DNA from: an uncultured Veillonella sp.
GTDB taxonomy: Bacteria; Bacillota; Negativicutes; Veillonellales; Veillonellaceae
NCBI GenBank assembly: GCA_900550175.1
Contig: URQX01000101.1
Coordinates: 1-5,736 of the forward strand
Reading direction: 5' to 3'
Length of the DNA stretch: 5,736 nt
Of the stretch, positions 5,152 through 5,736 are shown one piece after another (positions within the stretch are counted from its first letter, which is position 1; each line of letters starts with the position of its first letter). A program made the position numbers and the translations under genes. The notes beneath the pieces are model-generated. The model made no database searches. It was not told where the DNA came from and saw only the letters and a program-made list of their open reading frames with translations.

Positions 5152-5736
5152 TTAAGATTTCTTCGTAAATAGAACTTTCACAATTTGCCAGAAGAATGCT
5201 ACTGCACCAATGATCAAGATGGTATCGCCGATAAGACGAGCCCAACGCAAGTTTTGTAACAATGGTTGTTGCATAAATTCTTCACTACGAGCAAACCACA
5301 AGCCATGTGTGATACTTGCCCATGCTTGGATAAGACCTATCGGTAACAAGCTAATGAGCACCATTAATGCAAGGCCTATATTGAGGGCCCAGAACCCAAA
5401 TTTCATCAACTTATCGTTGAATTCTACTTCAGGTCGAATATAACGGGCAATAAGGAATACAAAGCCTAAGCTTAAGAAACCATACACACCAAACAATGCG
5501 GTATGTGCATGTACTGCAGTCGTGTTAAGGCCTTGAATATAGAACAAGGATACAGGCATATTAATCAAGAATCCGAATACCCCTGCCCCCACTAGATTCC
5601 AGAAAGACACGGCAATAAAACAATACACAGGCCATTTTAGACGATCCATCCAAGGAGCACTATGAAGACGTGTATAGTTTTCAAAAGCTTCATAACCTAA
5701 TAGTACAAGTGGTACTACTTCTAACGCAGAGAAGGA
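5152..5736 (-). CDS. norB: Quinol-type nitric oxide reductase (NorB/NorZ), C-terminal part
   Basis: The last 194 residues of a haem-copper-family membrane reductase that turns 2 NO into N2O; the quinol-dependent single-subunit type (qNor) is the likeliest. Upstream of the Met at 5649 the frame stays open to the window edge and encodes SALEVVPLVLLGYEAFENY, a typical NorB stretch, so the true start lies outside. Next come FWNLVGAGVFGFLINMP and NTTAVHAHTALFGVYG, whose two His (visible residues 76 and 78) match the axial ligands of haem b3 and haem b in NorB. The end, RWARLIGDTILIIGA plus a final membrane helix and a Lys-rich tail, fits the family. The N-terminal soluble domain and Fe-B ligands are not visible, so qNor versus cNor rests on likelihood. 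In an anaerobe it would serve mainly in NO detoxification. Tandem terminators separate it from rpmG. Confidence 0.88.
   Translation of the reverse strand, partial: SFSALEVVPLVLLGYEAFENYTRLHSAPWMDRLKWPVYCFIAVSFWNLVGAGVFGFLINMPVSLFYIQGLNTTAVHAHTALFGVYGFLSLGFVFLIARYIRPEVEFNDKLMKFGFWALNIGLALMVLISLLPIGLIQAWASITHGLWFARSEEFMQQPLLQNLRWARLIGDTILIIGAVAFFWQIVKVLFTKKS

Noticed and set aside
5647..5649. ATG as the true start of a short 165-residue membrane protein
   Set aside because: The 29 codons upstream are open and encode a typical NorB stretch (SALEVVPLVLLGYEAFENY), so this Met is internal.

Overview
The window looks like a piece of chromosome from a low-to-moderate GC, Gram-negative-staining Firmicute, most likely Veillonella or a close Negativicutes relative. 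I base this on the ribosomal protein sequences, Firmicute-type leader RNAs, strong AAGGAGG Shine-Dalgarno sites, an ArnT-like sugar transferase that would suit an LPS outer membrane, and a quinol-type nitric oxide reductase. The genus is inferred by eye; no search was run.

Layout, left to right. Positions 1-1520 on the + strand hold a membrane glycosyltransferase (ArnT/GT39-GT83 type) that lacks its N-terminus at the window edge. A bidirectional terminator (1528-1555) separates it from a convergent block of core information-processing genes on the minus strand. Read in the direction of transcription (right to left), that block is rpmG (L33), secE, nusG, rplK (L11), rplA (L1), rplJ (L10), rplL (L7/L12). 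At the far right, reading the same way, lies the 3' part of a nitric oxide reductase gene. It is closed off from rpmG by two tandem terminators.

The block ties together translation (L33, L11, L1, L10, L7/L12), protein export (SecE) and transcription elongation (NusG). It appears to have three transcription entry points: a near-consensus promoter before rpmG (5028-5056), a good candidate overlapping the 3' end of nusG before rplK (3983-4011), and a weaker candidate overlapping the 3' end of rplA before rplJ (2679-2706).

The most interesting content is RNA-level autoregulation. The rplA-rplJ gap carries an L10 leader with an L10-binding fold, a mutually exclusive antiterminator and an intrinsic terminator. 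The leaders of rplK and rplA each carry a very similar hairpin that mimics the L1-binding site of 23S rRNA, so L1 may act twice within one operon, the second time immediately beside the rplA Shine-Dalgarno. rpoB/rpoC do not follow rplL here: the cluster ends in a terminator and runs into the convergent glycosyltransferase. Apart from these regulatory details the gene content is ordinary housekeeping, and I see no mobile element, CRISPR array, tRNA or rRNA.
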